Part shown: positions 1 through 7,958 of the stretch, piece by piece | Layout of the letters: each line of letters begins with the position of its first letter | How positions within the stretch are numbered: position 1 is the stretch's first letter | Assembly: GCA_002717445.1 (NCBI GenBank) | Contig: PBDY01000027.1 | Coordinates: 1 to 32,746 of the forward strand | Direction of reading: 5' to 3' | Source: Gammaproteobacteria bacterium | GTDB lineage: Bacteria > Pseudomonadota > Gammaproteobacteria > Steroidobacterales > UBA11654 | DNA length: 32,746 bases | Notes under the pieces: generated by a model | The model's database searches: none | What the model saw: the letters and a program-made list of their open reading frames with translations, nothing else | Told to the model about the DNA's origin: nothing | Program-made: the position numbers and the translations under genes

Positions 1-2
1 AT

Positions 3-287
3 GATTTAGAAAAGTGGTCAAAGTGTATGGGTTTCAAGATTCATTACGATTTTGCGGCTGAGAGTTCACCAGAACAAACAGTAAATGCACTTCCCCCAGA
101 CTATATAAATACACTTAAGATACCGAAAGAAGTTCATTTTGATGAATACTATAGATTTGATTCGTTATCATTTGAGAAATTTAAAAGTGCAACTGAATTA
201 TGGGATAAAGTCAATGGAAAGCATATGAAGGATTATCTTCCAGACTTAGCAGATTATGTATACGGAAATAACACAAGTACACCTTGA
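3..287 (+). CDS. C-terminal end of an unrecognised protein, cut by the window edge
   Basis: The frame is open to the left edge of the window, so this is probably the 3' end of a longer gene; an internal ATG at 27 would give an 86-residue protein. The visible part is soluble, rich in Asp, Lys, Tyr and Phe, with no membrane segment and no motif I recognise. Its last 32 bases overlap the following radical SAM gene in another frame, which suggests translational coupling to the modification cluster downstream. It could be the C-terminus of another radical SAM or sugar-modifying enzyme given its position, but nothing in the residues proves that. Confidence 0.6.
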   Translation, partial: DLEKWSKCMGFKIHYDFAAESSPEQTVNALPPDYINTLKIPKEVHFDEYYRFDSLSFEKFKSATELWDKVNGKHMKDYLPDLADYVYGNNTSTP

Positions 288-1308
288 ACCCACACAGAAA
301 TGTCAAGCGTCTTGTCCTATGTGTGATAGGAATGAGAACGGTGGTAAGGTCAATAAATATTTAACTAACGCAGACTTATCTCTTGCAGATGTCAAGAAGA
401 TAATGAGTAAGGACTTTGTTCGTCAATTGAACAATATCTATATGTGTGGTAATCACGGAGACCCTATTCTCGCACCAGAGTGTTTGGAAATAATGCAATG
501 GTTCAGAGAAGTTAATCCTAGAATTCATTTAAGTATCACAACTAATGGTGGTGCAAGAGATGATAAATTCTGGAAAGGAATTGCAGAAACAGTTAATAAG
601 GTTACGTTCTCTGTTGATGGACTCGAAGATACTAATCACTTATATAGACAAGGAGTATCGTGGGAAAAGGTAGAGAGGAATATGGATACCTTTTGTGCGA
701 ACGACGGTAATGCAGAATGGCATTTTCTCGTATTTGCATATAATGAACACCAAGTAAAAGAAGCAGAAATGTGGGCGAAGTGGATAGGTATAAAGAAATT
801 TGTTGTTAAAAAATCCGGAAGATATATTTCTACTAACTCTCTTGAACTGCGACCAGAACATCAAGCGATTGATAGACATGGTAATCACACTCAATTGTTA
901 GCATTTCCTAAAGACCCTAAGTATCAGAATAAAAGTCAAGAAGATTATACTGCAGTTACTAGAAAGTTTGGGAGTATGGAATCGTATCTTGATGTTGCAG
1001 AGATTCAATGTAAAGCAGTTAAGAAAGAGGAAATATATATATCTGCAGAGGGATATGTATTCCCTTGTTGTTGGACAGCAGGTCAAATGTATAAGTGGTG
1101 GATGAAACCACAAGAAGCACAGATATGGGAACACATAAACAAACAAGATATTAATGGAAAGACTACACCGATACAAACTATTGTTGATACGTTCTTTAAG
1201 AGTATAGAGGACTCTTGGCAAATAGAAGGTTGTGGTAATGGTAAATTAAAAGTATGTGCATTGAAGTGTAATAAAAAGTTTGACCCATTTGAGGCACAAT
1301 GGCAATGA
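256..1308 (+). CDS. Radical SAM protein with C-terminal Cys-rich (twitch/SPASM-like) region
   Basis: The CX3CX2C motif that binds the catalytic [4Fe-4S] cluster and S-adenosylmethionine is complete at C16, C20 and C23 (KCQASCPMCDRN). An ITTNGG motif near residue 97 fits the radical SAM barrel. Near the C-terminus two Cys pairs (PCCW around residue 273, then CALKC around 335) could bind an auxiliary cluster, as in twitch or SPASM subfamilies that modify peptides or sugars. The 350-residue length is normal for that group. The gene overlaps its upstream neighbour by 32 bases and the next radical SAM gene by 10. The substrate is unknown; fold and chemistry class are secure, specificity is not. 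Confidence 0.9.
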   Translation: MYTEITQVHLEPTQKCQASCPMCDRNENGGKVNKYLTNADLSLADVKKIMSKDFVRQLNNIYMCGNHGDPILAPECLEIMQWFREVNPRIHLSITTNGGARDDKFWKGIAETVNKVTFSVDGLEDTNHLYRQGVSWEKVERNMDTFCANDGNAEWHFLVFAYNEHQVKEAEMWAKWIGIKKFVVKKSGRYISTNSLELRPEHQAIDRHGNHTQLLAFPKDPKYQNKSQEDYTAVTRKFGSMESYLDVAEIQCKAVKKEEIYISAEGYVFPCCWTAGQMYKWWMKPQEAQIWEHINKQDINGKTTPIQTIVDTFFKSIEDSWQIEGCGNGKLKVCALKCNKKFDPFEAQWQ

Positions 1309-2393
1309 CGTATGACTTCACCAAAATACCGTTTGATGATATACAACATTTTGGTATTCGTTCTATGTTATACAGGGATACATTTACTGTATCTTGGTTA
1401 TTAGGAAGGTTTTGTAATTACAGATGTTCTTACTGTTGGCCATATGCAAGGTCAGACAGAAAAGACCACAGACCGTTTAACGTATGTAAGGGGACAATAG
1501 ATGATATTAAAAGGCAAGCACGAGAGAGGGGGTTTAACTCATTCCATTTCTCATTATCGGGTGGCGAACCGACGTTCCACCCAGAGTATTTGGATATTGT
1601 TCGTTACCTCAATGATGATGTCGTTAATTGTAATGTCCATTCTTTACATATGACATCAAACTGTTCTCGACCAATGAAATGGTTCGAGGAATACTATCAA
1701 GCATCTAAAGATATGCATAGGGTATCTATTACTGCAAGTTATCATAGGGAACACGTTAATACCCCTAAGAGGGTTGAGGAGTTCGCAGATAAATTAGAAT
1801 TCGCACAAGAACACGGTATGCAAGTTACTATTAATATGGTAATGGTACCAGAATTATTTGAAGAACATTATGAAGATGCATTATACTTTCATAATAGAAA
1901 TATAAATGTAACTCTTAAACCACAATCAGACCCAACTGCATCATTTGTTGTTGATGGATATACTGATTCTATGATGGAAAGACTTCATAACGGTATGCCT
2001 CAAAAGGGATTTACCGATATAAAAAGTAAGGTTACAAGACCTAAACACAACATGAAAATGAAAGGGGGATACTCTAATTATCAAGTAGAGTTAACAGACT
2101 CTAAGGGAAAGAAATGGTTCTTAGACCAAGCAGAAAGATTCAACGCATTTAACTTTAATAAGTTTACGGGGTGGGAATGTTCTTCTGGTTATAGGTCTAT
2201 TATAATAAGAGAACCAGACGGAACTATTAAACGTTCTTATTCGTGTCACGACGAACCCCTAGGACAAATAGAAACTGGGTTTAAGTTATTTGATGGCCCA
2301 GCAATTTGTATAAGTCCGTCGTGTGTATCTTCTGCTGATTCAAAGATACCGAAAAGAAAGGTGGGGAATAGTATACCATTATGGACGGTATAG
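1299..2393 (+). CDS. Second radical SAM protein
   Basis: A complete CX3CX2C site at C39, C43 and C46 (FCNYRCSYCWPYA) marks a radical SAM enzyme, followed by the SAM-binding motif SLSGGEPTFHPEYL near residue 90. The C-terminal part has scattered cysteines (SCHDEP, CISPSC) that may hold an auxiliary cluster. At 364 residues it is full length. The start at 1299 lies inside the upstream radical SAM gene; an in-frame ATG at 1305 is an alternative start. Two non-identical radical SAM genes back to back, followed by a glycosyltransferase-like gene, suggest successive modification of one substrate. That pathway link is inference. Confidence 0.9.
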   Translation: MAMTYDFTKIPFDDIQHFGIRSMLYRDTFTVSWLLGRFCNYRCSYCWPYARSDRKDHRPFNVCKGTIDDIKRQARERGFNSFHFSLSGGEPTFHPEYLDIVRYLNDDVVNCNVHSLHMTSNCSRPMKWFEEYYQASKDMHRVSITASYHREHVNTPKRVEEFADKLEFAQEHGMQVTINMVMVPELFEEHYEDALYFHNRNINVTLKPQSDPTASFVVDGYTDSMMERLHNGMPQKGFTDIKSKVTRPKHNMKMKGGYSNYQVELTDSKGKKWFLDQAERFNAFNFNKFTGWECSSGYRSIIIREPDGTIKRSYSCHDEPLGQIETGFKLFDGPAICISPSCVSSADSKIPKRKVGNSIPLWTV

Positions 2394-2611
2394 AAACACT
2401 TATAAATACTTTTGATAGTAGGGAATTGCAGTTGGAAGCTGCATTGGTTATTGCATCACATAATGCAAATAATGGTTGGATAAAACAATTTAAAGCCGAC
2501 CACAATAGTGAGGATTTTTACAAGAATGTTATACGATGGTACATTGCAGAGTACGGAGGACTTCCTAGCGAAGTTGAACCCGGAAATAAAATTAAACTTA
2601 TTTACATTTAA
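2381..2611 (+). CDS. Small hypothetical protein (76 aa)
   Basis: The start overlaps the end of the radical SAM gene by 13 bases, as in most junctions in this operon. The protein looks like a compact helical domain with no signal peptide or membrane helix, and I do not recognise the family. Its 3' end overlaps the start of the glycosyltransferase-like gene; how far depends on which start that gene uses. A TATAAATACT late-promoter-like string lies inside it at 2401, but it is within coding sequence and may be chance. Confidence 0.6.
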   Translation: MDGIETLINTFDSRELQLEAALVIASHNANNGWIKQFKADHNSEDFYKNVIRWYIAEYGGLPSEVEPGNKIKLIYI

Positions 2612-3329
2612 ATGGGGAACAAAATATGGGCCAGAGTACGTTAATCGTCTCTACGGTAGTCTTTGTAAGTATGTCGGGATTCCTTTTTCTTTCAGTTGCA
2701 TTACTGATGATAGTAATGGAATTAATAAGGAAATACAAACGATAGATTATAATACCTTTGGGCCTGATACGTGGCGAGAGTATCCACAAGATAAAATATT
2801 CACTAGAGAGAAACTTTGTTTATTTGAATTAGATATTCCTGGTACCAAGTCTTGGATTGATTTAGATGTATTAATCCATAATGATATTACTGACTTATTC
2901 GAAAGACAATTTGAGAAACCTACATTTATTCTCAATCATTGGAACATTGAACAGAGAAAAGAGAACGCATTTAAATGGTTCGGAAAGGGTTCTGACTGTC
3001 ACGTCAATTCATCATTTGTAGTTTGGCACGACGGTAAATGGTTATTCGATTACACCGACGAGAATAAAGAGAAACTATTCTTCACTTATAAATCCCTAGA
3101 CAAATACTTATACTACCAACATTGGAGACGAAACCGTCTTGCATTTTGGGAAGAAGGTCTTGTTGATAACTATAATTACTCCGAACCAAAGTTTTTAGAA
3201 AGGGAAGAAACACGGATTACATTATTTAATACCTCACATATCAAAGCGAATAACCTCAATCAAGAAGCATACGAATTACATGAAACAGAAGGTCAATGGC
3301 CGTATGAGTATTGGACTAGTTATGGATAA
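2574..3329 (+). CDS. Glycosyltransferase-like protein
   Basis: The N-terminus (LNLFTFKWGTKYG, then a Tyr-Val-Asn-Arg-Leu-Tyr helix) and the acidic strand IDLDVLIHNDI look like the nucleotide-sugar binding fold of GT-A glycosyltransferases, with the Asp-x-Asp pair expected to hold the metal and the UDP-sugar. The start is uncertain. The frame opens with GTG at 2508 and ATG at 2526, but these overlap the upstream gene by about 100 bases. TTG at 2574 follows GGAGGA at 2555-2560 and places the first strand right at the N-terminus, so I prefer it. The gene sits between radical SAM and acyltransferase-like genes, consistent with building or decorating a glycan. Donor and acceptor are unknown. Confidence 0.7.
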   Translation: MNPEIKLNLFTFKWGTKYGPEYVNRLYGSLCKYVGIPFSFSCITDDSNGINKEIQTIDYNTFGPDTWREYPQDKIFTREKLCLFELDIPGTKSWIDLDVLIHNDITDLFERQFEKPTFILNHWNIEQRKENAFKWFGKGSDCHVNSSFVVWHDGKWLFDYTDENKEKLFFTYKSLDKYLYYQHWRRNRLAFWEEGLVDNYNYSEPKFLEREETRITLFNTSHIKANNLNQEAYELHETEGQWPYEYWTSYG

Positions 3330-3468
3330 GAAAACTAAGGAACTCTTGTTAATAAATTACAAGAATATCCACAAGGCCATATTAATAGATTGTGCTTATA
3401 AACAAAAATTTACTAAGTTGATTGCTGATTTAGAAAAGGAAATTGAAAAGGATGAAAGAACTCGATAG
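3322..3468 (+). CDS. Small charged helical protein (48 aa)
   Basis: ATG at 3322 overlaps the stop of the glycosyltransferase-like gene by 8 bases, matching the coupling style of this operon. The frame stays open further upstream to 3280, but that would need a longer overlap. The product is Lys- and Glu-rich, with a C-terminal heptad-like stretch (LIADLEKEIEKDE) that may form a short coiled coil. No family is recognised and no function can be given. Confidence 0.45.
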   Translation: MDKKTKELLLINYKNIHKAILIDCAYKQKFTKLIADLEKEIEKDERTR

Positions 3469-3883
3469 AATAATCTCACAAGAATTATATTTAGCAAGTG
3501 GTAAAACTTTATCCATTGTTGGTATGGGTGATAGAAGAAATCTATGGCACTCAATGAAAGAACTATTTGAAACAGAATTAGTGGATTATGATATTAGATT
3601 TGAAGATGATGAGAATGTTGTTAACGTTGATATTATATTTGACAATTATACACCCGGTGATATTATTGTAAACTATGCGTGTCATAAGATGTGGCCGATA
3701 GGTAAGATATGGAAAGGTAAAGAGTTAATATTGGTCGGTAATAACGAACATCATAATGGTGATTGTAACCCCGTTACTTCTTGTCAACAACTGATAGACC
3801 AAAATGAATTAACAGAAGTCTTTCATCAACAACAAATAAAGAGATGGAGAGGGCATTATTTCTTAGTATCTGGAACTAACTAA
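3452..3883 (+). CDS. Short methyltransferase-like protein, possibly lacking the SAM site
   Basis: The second half matches, by eye, the C-terminal half of the 236-residue protein at 9668-10378. IIVNYACHKM pairs with LIINTSCEHM, ELILVGNN with TMLVLQSN, a conserved acidic/His stretch with an Asn-Pro/Asn-Cys turn follows, and both end on a Trp-Arg-beta-strand. That family resembles class I SAM-dependent methyltransferases found in T4-like phages. Here the N-terminal part (SIVGMGDRRN) is short and lacks an obvious glycine-rich motif I, so it may have lost methyl transfer or use a partner. ATG at 3452 follows AAAAGGA; a TTG at 3443 is less likely. It abuts the GNAT-like gene by TAATG. Confidence 0.55.
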   Translation: MKELDRIISQELYLASGKTLSIVGMGDRRNLWHSMKELFETELVDYDIRFEDDENVVNVDIIFDNYTPGDIIVNYACHKMWPIGKIWKGKELILVGNNEHHNGDCNPVTSCQQLIDQNELTEVFHQQQIKRWRGHYFLVSGTN

Positions 3884-4422
3884 TGAAGATAGAACCTATA
3901 ATTATTGATAGTGTTATTCATAGAGATATGTTACAAGAGTTTTGTAATGAATGTAAGGATATAGGATATGAGAATAATTCTTCCTTTCACAAAATGAAAT
4001 TGGAGTGGATTAAGAAAGAAGGGGAATACTTCTGTATGGTAGAACAAGGTAAGATAATTGCAGTTGCTGGTTGTCACCGTATGCCAGAAATGGGTGAACA
4101 TGCCTGGAGAATACTCTTTCGTGGTTGCGAACTTCCCGGAAAATCCCCCCATAAAGGATTATCTAAAGGAGATTGGAATTCATTAACACAACGGTACTTC
4201 ATTCCTAGATTCATAGAATGGTGTCCGTCTGTTAACCTATATATAACTACACACGAGGGAATTCGTAATCACAGAACAATGTCATATATCGCAAGACAAG
4301 GGATATTGGACTATGAGGGGGATATGAACTATTTTAATAAAACGCAATCTATTTGGAAACTAAATATAGATGAGTATACTAAAAGAAGGAATAAATTGAG
4401 GAACTATTACAATGTGGGTTAA
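3883..4422 (+). CDS. GNAT-like N-acyltransferase fold protein
   Basis: The segment GEYFCMVEQGKIIAVAGCHR has the beta-hairpin pattern of the central GNAT strands, and the following strand and helix layout over 179 residues fits an acetyltransferase-like fold. The usual acetyl-CoA pyrophosphate loop (Arg/Gln-x-x-Gly-x-Gly/Ala) is not clear, so the cofactor may differ or the protein may be a degenerate member. The start overlaps the upstream stop by one base (TAATG). It sits between a methyltransferase-like protein and a DUF6356 membrane protein. The substrate is unknown. Confidence 0.55.
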   Translation: MKIEPIIIDSVIHRDMLQEFCNECKDIGYENNSSFHKMKLEWIKKEGEYFCMVEQGKIIAVAGCHRMPEMGEHAWRILFRGCELPGKSPHKGLSKGDWNSLTQRYFIPRFIEWCPSVNLYITTHEGIRNHRTMSYIARQGILDYEGDMNYFNKTQSIWKLNIDEYTKRRNKLRNYYNVG

Positions 4423-4690
4423 TTGGAATCATTTAAGAGAAGCAAGAAAAAAGAAACTTGGAGTGACTGAAGTGAACATTAGTTTCTTTACTTTATACTG
4501 GTGGCATTTTAAATTAGCAATAAAAGAATTTTGGTTCTTATTACTTGTTTGTATTGGTTCACTAATCCATGCGATATTCCCTTTCCTTTTGGATTTCGCA
4601 TTACTAGAAGCAAGAATTAAACGACTTAAACTTCTTAAAAAGGAATTACCCAATGATGAAACATTAAGGAAGGTGCATTTTGATAAATGA
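4412..4690 (+). CDS. DUF6356-like small membrane protein
   Basis: The core WWHFKLAIKEF, then a hydrophobic helix, then LIHAIFPFLLDF, matches the DUF6356 pattern of an amphipathic helix, a membrane helix and a His-Ala/Gly-Ile-Phe-Pro turn, which I know from marine T4-like phages and proteobacteria. One membrane segment spans about residues 40-62, and a basic C-terminal helix follows. Function is unknown for the family. A second member is encoded on the opposite strand at 10375-10599. The gene overlaps its upstream neighbour by 11 bases. Confidence 0.65.
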   Translation: MWVNWNHLREARKKKLGVTEVNISFFTLYWWHFKLAIKEFWFLLLVCIGSLIHAIFPFLLDFALLEARIKRLKLLKKELPNDETLRKVHFDK

Positions 4691-5540
4691 TTTAATAGGA
4701 TATAGATACAACAAAGGATTTTTACCACTCTCGCAATGTGGGCCAACGATATTAGATTTCGGTTTCATACACTCTGATGCTACGTATGATGTCTGTCCAG
4801 TTTATAACGGAAAGGCATTTGCACTACAATATCATCTCAATAGATTCATTAGTTCAGCAGAGTATTATAAACTAGAGTTACCAGATATAAATCCTATTGA
4901 GATTATAAAGGAATTATATAAAAGAAATCAACCACCACATTCTGGTTATGAGATTAAAGATGCATTTATATGGATGATTATATGGAGAGGACACCCCCCT
5001 AGTGGCAATCCTAGAGATATAGAAAATGCACCGATTGAAATGTGTTTCTATATGAAACCAAGTTATCCTTTATCTATTGATGGTAGGGTTATGAATGTTC
5101 ATCTCTCAGACCACCTCAGAGTTTCAGACGAATACTATCGTCAAGAATACAAAAACTTTGGTTGGATTGAAATGACTAAAGCACAATTGGATAGACCAGA
5201 AGGTACGGATACTGTTTTGTTACAATCTTATGACGAGAACATAACTGAGGGCCCTGGGTTTAATGTAGGATTCGTATATGATGATACTATCTTTACTCCA
5301 TTAAAACATTGTCTTCAAGGTGTTACAATGCGTATGGTTGGACATATTTGTGAAGACCATAAGTATAGATTCATAAGTTGTAGGATAAAAAATGATATAT
5401 GGGATATCGCAGATGAGATATTTCTAACATCTTCCTCTGGTGGTGTTACTGCAACACAAAGAAGTGGTAAGATAACTAAATGGTTACAGAAAGAATATTT
5501 AGAAAGGACTAAGAGTGATGAGTGGACTACAGAACTTTGA
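4680..5540 (+). CDS. Class IV aminotransferase, branched-chain aminotransferase-like
   Basis: This is a PLP enzyme of fold type IV. HSDATYDVCPVYNGK near the N-terminus, the cofactor lysine candidate K158 in EYKNFGW, the signature NITEGPGFNVGF near residue 190, and LTSSSGGVT near the C-terminus are the conserved blocks of branched-chain aminotransferases and aminodeoxychorismate lyases. At 286 residues it is close to full length. The start is TTG at 4680, preceded by AAGGTG, with no ATG that would keep the first conserved block. It probably exchanges an amino group between glutamate and a 2-oxo acid; which acid is unknown. In a phage cluster with adenylating enzymes it suggests supply of an unusual amino acid. 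Confidence 0.85.
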   Translation: MINDLIGYRYNKGFLPLSQCGPTILDFGFIHSDATYDVCPVYNGKAFALQYHLNRFISSAEYYKLELPDINPIEIIKELYKRNQPPHSGYEIKDAFIWMIIWRGHPPSGNPRDIENAPIEMCFYMKPSYPLSIDGRVMNVHLSDHLRVSDEYYRQEYKNFGWIEMTKAQLDRPEGTDTVLLQSYDENITEGPGFNVGFVYDDTIFTPLKHCLQGVTMRMVGHICEDHKYRFISCRIKNDIWDIADEIFLTSSSGGVTATQRSGKITKWLQKEYLERTKSDEWTTEL

Positions 5541-6033
5541 CCCATATTTTAGAATGATTCCTAATGGTATTTCAGAAAATACTAAAAAGGAATTACTAGC
5601 ATTAGCGAAAGAACCAGATGCATTTGTTGATAACAGTTATAAGATAAGTTTCTTTCGACACCCAGATAAATTACAAAAGTATGCACCATATGGAGTAGCA
5701 CAACTACTAAAGATTACTGAAGGAGATGGTACAATACACAAGGATAGAAACAGATATAATGAATATGACGGTACATATATGCCTAGAAAATCTGTAATAA
5801 ATTATCCCTTAACCGATAACCCTGCTGATACTGTATGGTATGATGATGATAAGAATGAGGTTGCGAGAACGGTATATGGTAATCACGCCGCTATACTCCA
5901 CGTTGGGGAATGTTATCACGGTGTTGATTATAATGGTAAAGAACCAAGGATAGTATTTCAATTATGTTTCGCAGAAGGATTAAATGACACATGGAACTTA
6001 TGGAACGAGGAACTGTATTCGTTGAGTATCTAG
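5518..6033 (+). CDS. 2-oxoglutarate/Fe(II)-dependent oxygenase-like protein
   Basis: The metal-binding facial triad of the double-stranded beta-helix fold is visible: H74 and D76 in TIHKDRN, H134 in ECYHGVDY, with R144 as the likely 2-oxoglutarate ligand ten residues later. Such enzymes hydroxylate or otherwise oxidise peptides, nucleic acids or small molecules. ATG at 5518 follows AAAGGA by nine bases; a GTG at 5515 is also possible. The protein overlaps the next oxygenase-like gene by 43 bases. The WYDDD stretch before the second histidine recurs in the next protein as WFDDN, so the two are related. The substrate is unknown. Confidence 0.7.
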   Translation: MSGLQNFDPYFRMIPNGISENTKKELLALAKEPDAFVDNSYKISFFRHPDKLQKYAPYGVAQLLKITEGDGTIHKDRNRYNEYDGTYMPRKSVINYPLTDNPADTVWYDDDKNEVARTVYGNHAAILHVGECYHGVDYNGKEPRIVFQLCFAEGLNDTWNLWNEELYSLSI

Positions 6034-6431
6034 ATATACCAACACCACCCACATATAAGAATTTGAAAGAGGTAGAGGAATTACCAAATCATTTTCAATA
6101 CAAACACGAAGAAAATTTCTATAGTACACATTACTGTGAACTAGAGTTAAAACTTTGGTTAATGAATACTTTCCCCGAAGGTAAATCATTTAATTATCAA
6201 CGGATAGGTGATGGACTTCCAGTACATACTGATGTAGACAGAAACGAATGTATTAATTATTTAATACGACCTGGCGGGGAACAAGTGGAAACAGTATGGT
6301 TTGATGATAATTATCAAGAAATACACAGAGAATGTATTGAACCAAACAGATGGCACAAATTAAAAGTTGATGTGTTACATACAGTAGAAGGAGTGACCGA
6401 TAAGAGACTTTCAATAACGGTTGGTTTATGA
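5991..6431 (+). CDS. Second, tandem 2-oxoglutarate/Fe(II) oxygenase-like protein
   Basis: H79 and D81 (VHTDVDRN), H130 (VLHTVEGV) and R139 give a full metal and cosubstrate site in a compact 146-residue beta-helix. The TVWFDDN segment before the second histidine matches the upstream neighbour, so the pair probably arose by duplication and divergence. ATG at 5991 lies well inside the upstream gene; ATG at 6000 is an alternative. The stop overlaps the start of the PP-loop gene (ATGA). Role unknown; hydroxylation of a peptide or small molecule made by this cluster is an inference. Confidence 0.65.
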   Translation: MELMERGTVFVEYLDIPTPPTYKNLKEVEELPNHFQYKHEENFYSTHYCELELKLWLMNTFPEGKSFNYQRIGDGLPVHTDVDRNECINYLIRPGGEQVETVWFDDNYQEIHRECIEPNRWHKLKVDVLHTVEGVTDKRLSITVGL

Positions 6432-7048
6432 GATTCGAATGTGGGCCAGAGTGGGATAGAAGGGTAATCAATATCGAACCTAAAGGTAGAATTGGTGTAC
6501 TTATGTCTGGTGGTGCTGATAGTTATATCTTATATCAACTATTAAGAAAAATACCAGACTGTCCACACATACATATCTTTTGGATAGAAACTGGTGGTAC
6601 TACTGGGCCTGGCTGGGATTTAGTCGAAACCGTTCAAAAATTAACACGACGATATGACATTCACGAAATTACTGAGTTTCTTCATCATACTATAAATGAT
6701 ACACCTGACTACCTACCATTCGACCAAGTTGTTATAAAGACGAATGATTGGATAGTAGAAAAATATAGTTTAGATATATTATACAATGGTACGAATATGA
6801 ATCCCCCAACAGAATTTTTTCCAGAGTTTCCATTTGAATATGAACAACATTGGTCTATTCCAGAATATACTAAAGTTAAAGCACCCTTTCTTCATCTATA
6901 TAAATATCATATATTAGACTTGGGTAAACAATATAATATAGATATATCTGAGGCACATTCATGTAATACATTTCCAACAGCAGAAGGACATTGTGGGGAG
7001 TGTCGTTCTTGTAGGGAAAAGGTTTGGGGATATGAACAACTAAAATGA
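6428..7048 (+). CDS. QueC-like PP-loop ATPase
   Basis: The PP-loop motif SGGADS (residues 27-32) binds and cleaves ATP to adenylate a substrate. Near the C-terminus C179, C189, C192 and C195 form the CX9CX2CX2C zinc site of 7-cyano-7-deazaguanine synthase (QueC). At 206 residues it is slightly shorter than typical QueC. QueC converts 7-carboxy-7-deazaguanine to preQ0, which some phages use to modify DNA, but no FolE, QueD or clear QueE lies in this window. An amidation or thiolation role on another carboxylate is possible. It overlaps both neighbours by ATGA and is followed by an iron-sulfur carrier gene. Confidence 0.75.
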   Translation: MRFECGPEWDRRVINIEPKGRIGVLMSGGADSYILYQLLRKIPDCPHIHIFWIETGGTTGPGWDLVETVQKLTRRYDIHEITEFLHHTINDTPDYLPFDQVVIKTNDWIVEKYSLDILYNGTNMNPPTEFFPEFPFEYEQHWSIPEYTKVKAPFLHLYKYHILDLGKQYNIDISEAHSCNTFPTAEGHCGECRSCREKVWGYEQLK

Positions 7049-7356
7049 TAACATTAACAGATAAAGCCGCTAAAAAACTTAAAGAGACTATGAAAGATTG
7101 GCGTGGACTTCGTGTGGGTGTAAAAGCAGCTGGGTGTTCGGGTATGCAGTATGTACTTGAATGGGCAGCATACAAGAACCTAGAAGATGCAGAGTTTACT
7201 GATAAAGGTGTTCCTTTATTAGTTGACCAAAAATCTTTAGTATATGTAGACGGTGCAGTCATAGACCACGTTAAAAGAGGTCTTAATGAAGGATTTGAAT
7301 TCTCTAATCCTAATTCAAAAGCTGAGTGTGGTTGTGGAGAGAGTTTTATAGTATGA
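7045..7356 (+). CDS. IscA/HesB-type iron-sulfur cluster carrier
   Basis: The three conserved cysteines of the A-type carrier family are present: C31 in AAGCSGMQY, and C95 and C97 in the C-terminal ECGCGESF. The 103-residue length is normal. A-type carriers pass iron-sulfur clusters to apo-enzymes. The two radical SAM enzymes upstream are obvious possible clients, though that link is inference. Homologues are common in marine T4-like phages. It starts by ATGA overlap with the PP-loop gene and ends by ATGA overlap with the methyltransferase gene. Confidence 0.93.
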   Translation: MITLTDKAAKKLKETMKDWRGLRVGVKAAGCSGMQYVLEWAAYKNLEDAEFTDKGVPLLVDQKSLVYVDGAVIDHVKRGLNEGFEFSNPNSKAECGCGESFIV

Positions 7357-7958
7357 GTTTCTTTAAAGAAGATTTTTGGGATACAATATATCAGAATGAA
7401 ACAGCTGCTTGGGGATATGAACCTGCAACATTTCTCAAGGAAGTATGTAAGGAATTCCCAGAGAACGGAACTATACTAGATGTTGGTTGTGGTACTGGAC
7501 GAAACTCTAACTATCTAGCAGAGAAAGGATTTAAAGTATATGGTTATGATTGGTCAGAAACAGCAATACGAGAAGCGAAATGTCGGGGTTTGAGTGGTGC
7601 GAAGTTTAATGTTAAAGATATGATGATTAACCATTGGGGTTTTATGAAGTATGATGTTGTTATGGACTTTGGATACTTCCATTTCTTTACACCAGAGAGA
7701 AGAACATTCTATCACGAACAACTTCAAAAAGTATTAAAAAAAGATGGTATATATATTAATGAGAGTGGAAGACATAGAGAAGGTCAGCCAATGGAAAAAA
7801 GACATAACCCACTCAACTATGTACCACCCTCATTGAAATCTGATGTATGGGAAGAATTTGATTATTTAAATATTGAAAGACTTGATGAAAAAATATTACC
7901 CCCTCATGGAAAATTTGGACGTTATCCATGTTGGAATCTATTTGCACGGAAATTATGA
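7353..7958 (+). CDS. Class I SAM-dependent methyltransferase, TehB/thiopurine type
   Basis: Motif I is [15 protein letters not shown] (residues 41-55), followed by the acidic end of strand 2 (VYGYDWS) and a [12 protein letters not shown] motif IV region, a layout typical of TehB or thiopurine methyltransferase-like proteins. The N-terminus ([14 protein letters not shown], then a Trp-Gly-Tyr-Glu-Pro turn) also fits that group, which methylates small thiols, selenium or tellurium compounds. I chose ATG at 7353, which overlaps the IscA stop as ATGA; an upstream in-frame start at 7326 would extend into IscA. Length after this start is 201 residues. The substrate is not evident. Confidence 0.85.
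   Translation: MSFFKEDFWDTIYQNETAAWGYEPATFLKEVCKEFPENGTILDVGCGTGRNSNYLAEKGFKVYGYDWSETAIREAKCRGLSGAKFNVKDMMINHWGFMKYDVVMDFGYFHFFTPERRTFYHEQLQKVLKKDGIYINESGRHREGQPMEKRHNPLNYVPPSLKSDVWEEFDYLNIERLDEKILPPHGKFGRYPCWNLFARKL

Noticed and set aside
104-111. TATAAATA late-promoter-like string
   Set aside because: Inside a coding region with no gene start close downstream that needs it (the next start is 145 bases away); probably chance in AT-rich Tyr-Ile-Asn codons.
2401-2408. TATAAATACT inside the small gene at 2381
   Set aside because: A good match to the late consensus but inside coding sequence in the enzyme block; kept only as a remark.
6899-6906. TATAAATA inside the QueC-like gene
   Set aside because: Within coding sequence, about 140 bases before the next start, which is already coupled by ATGA.
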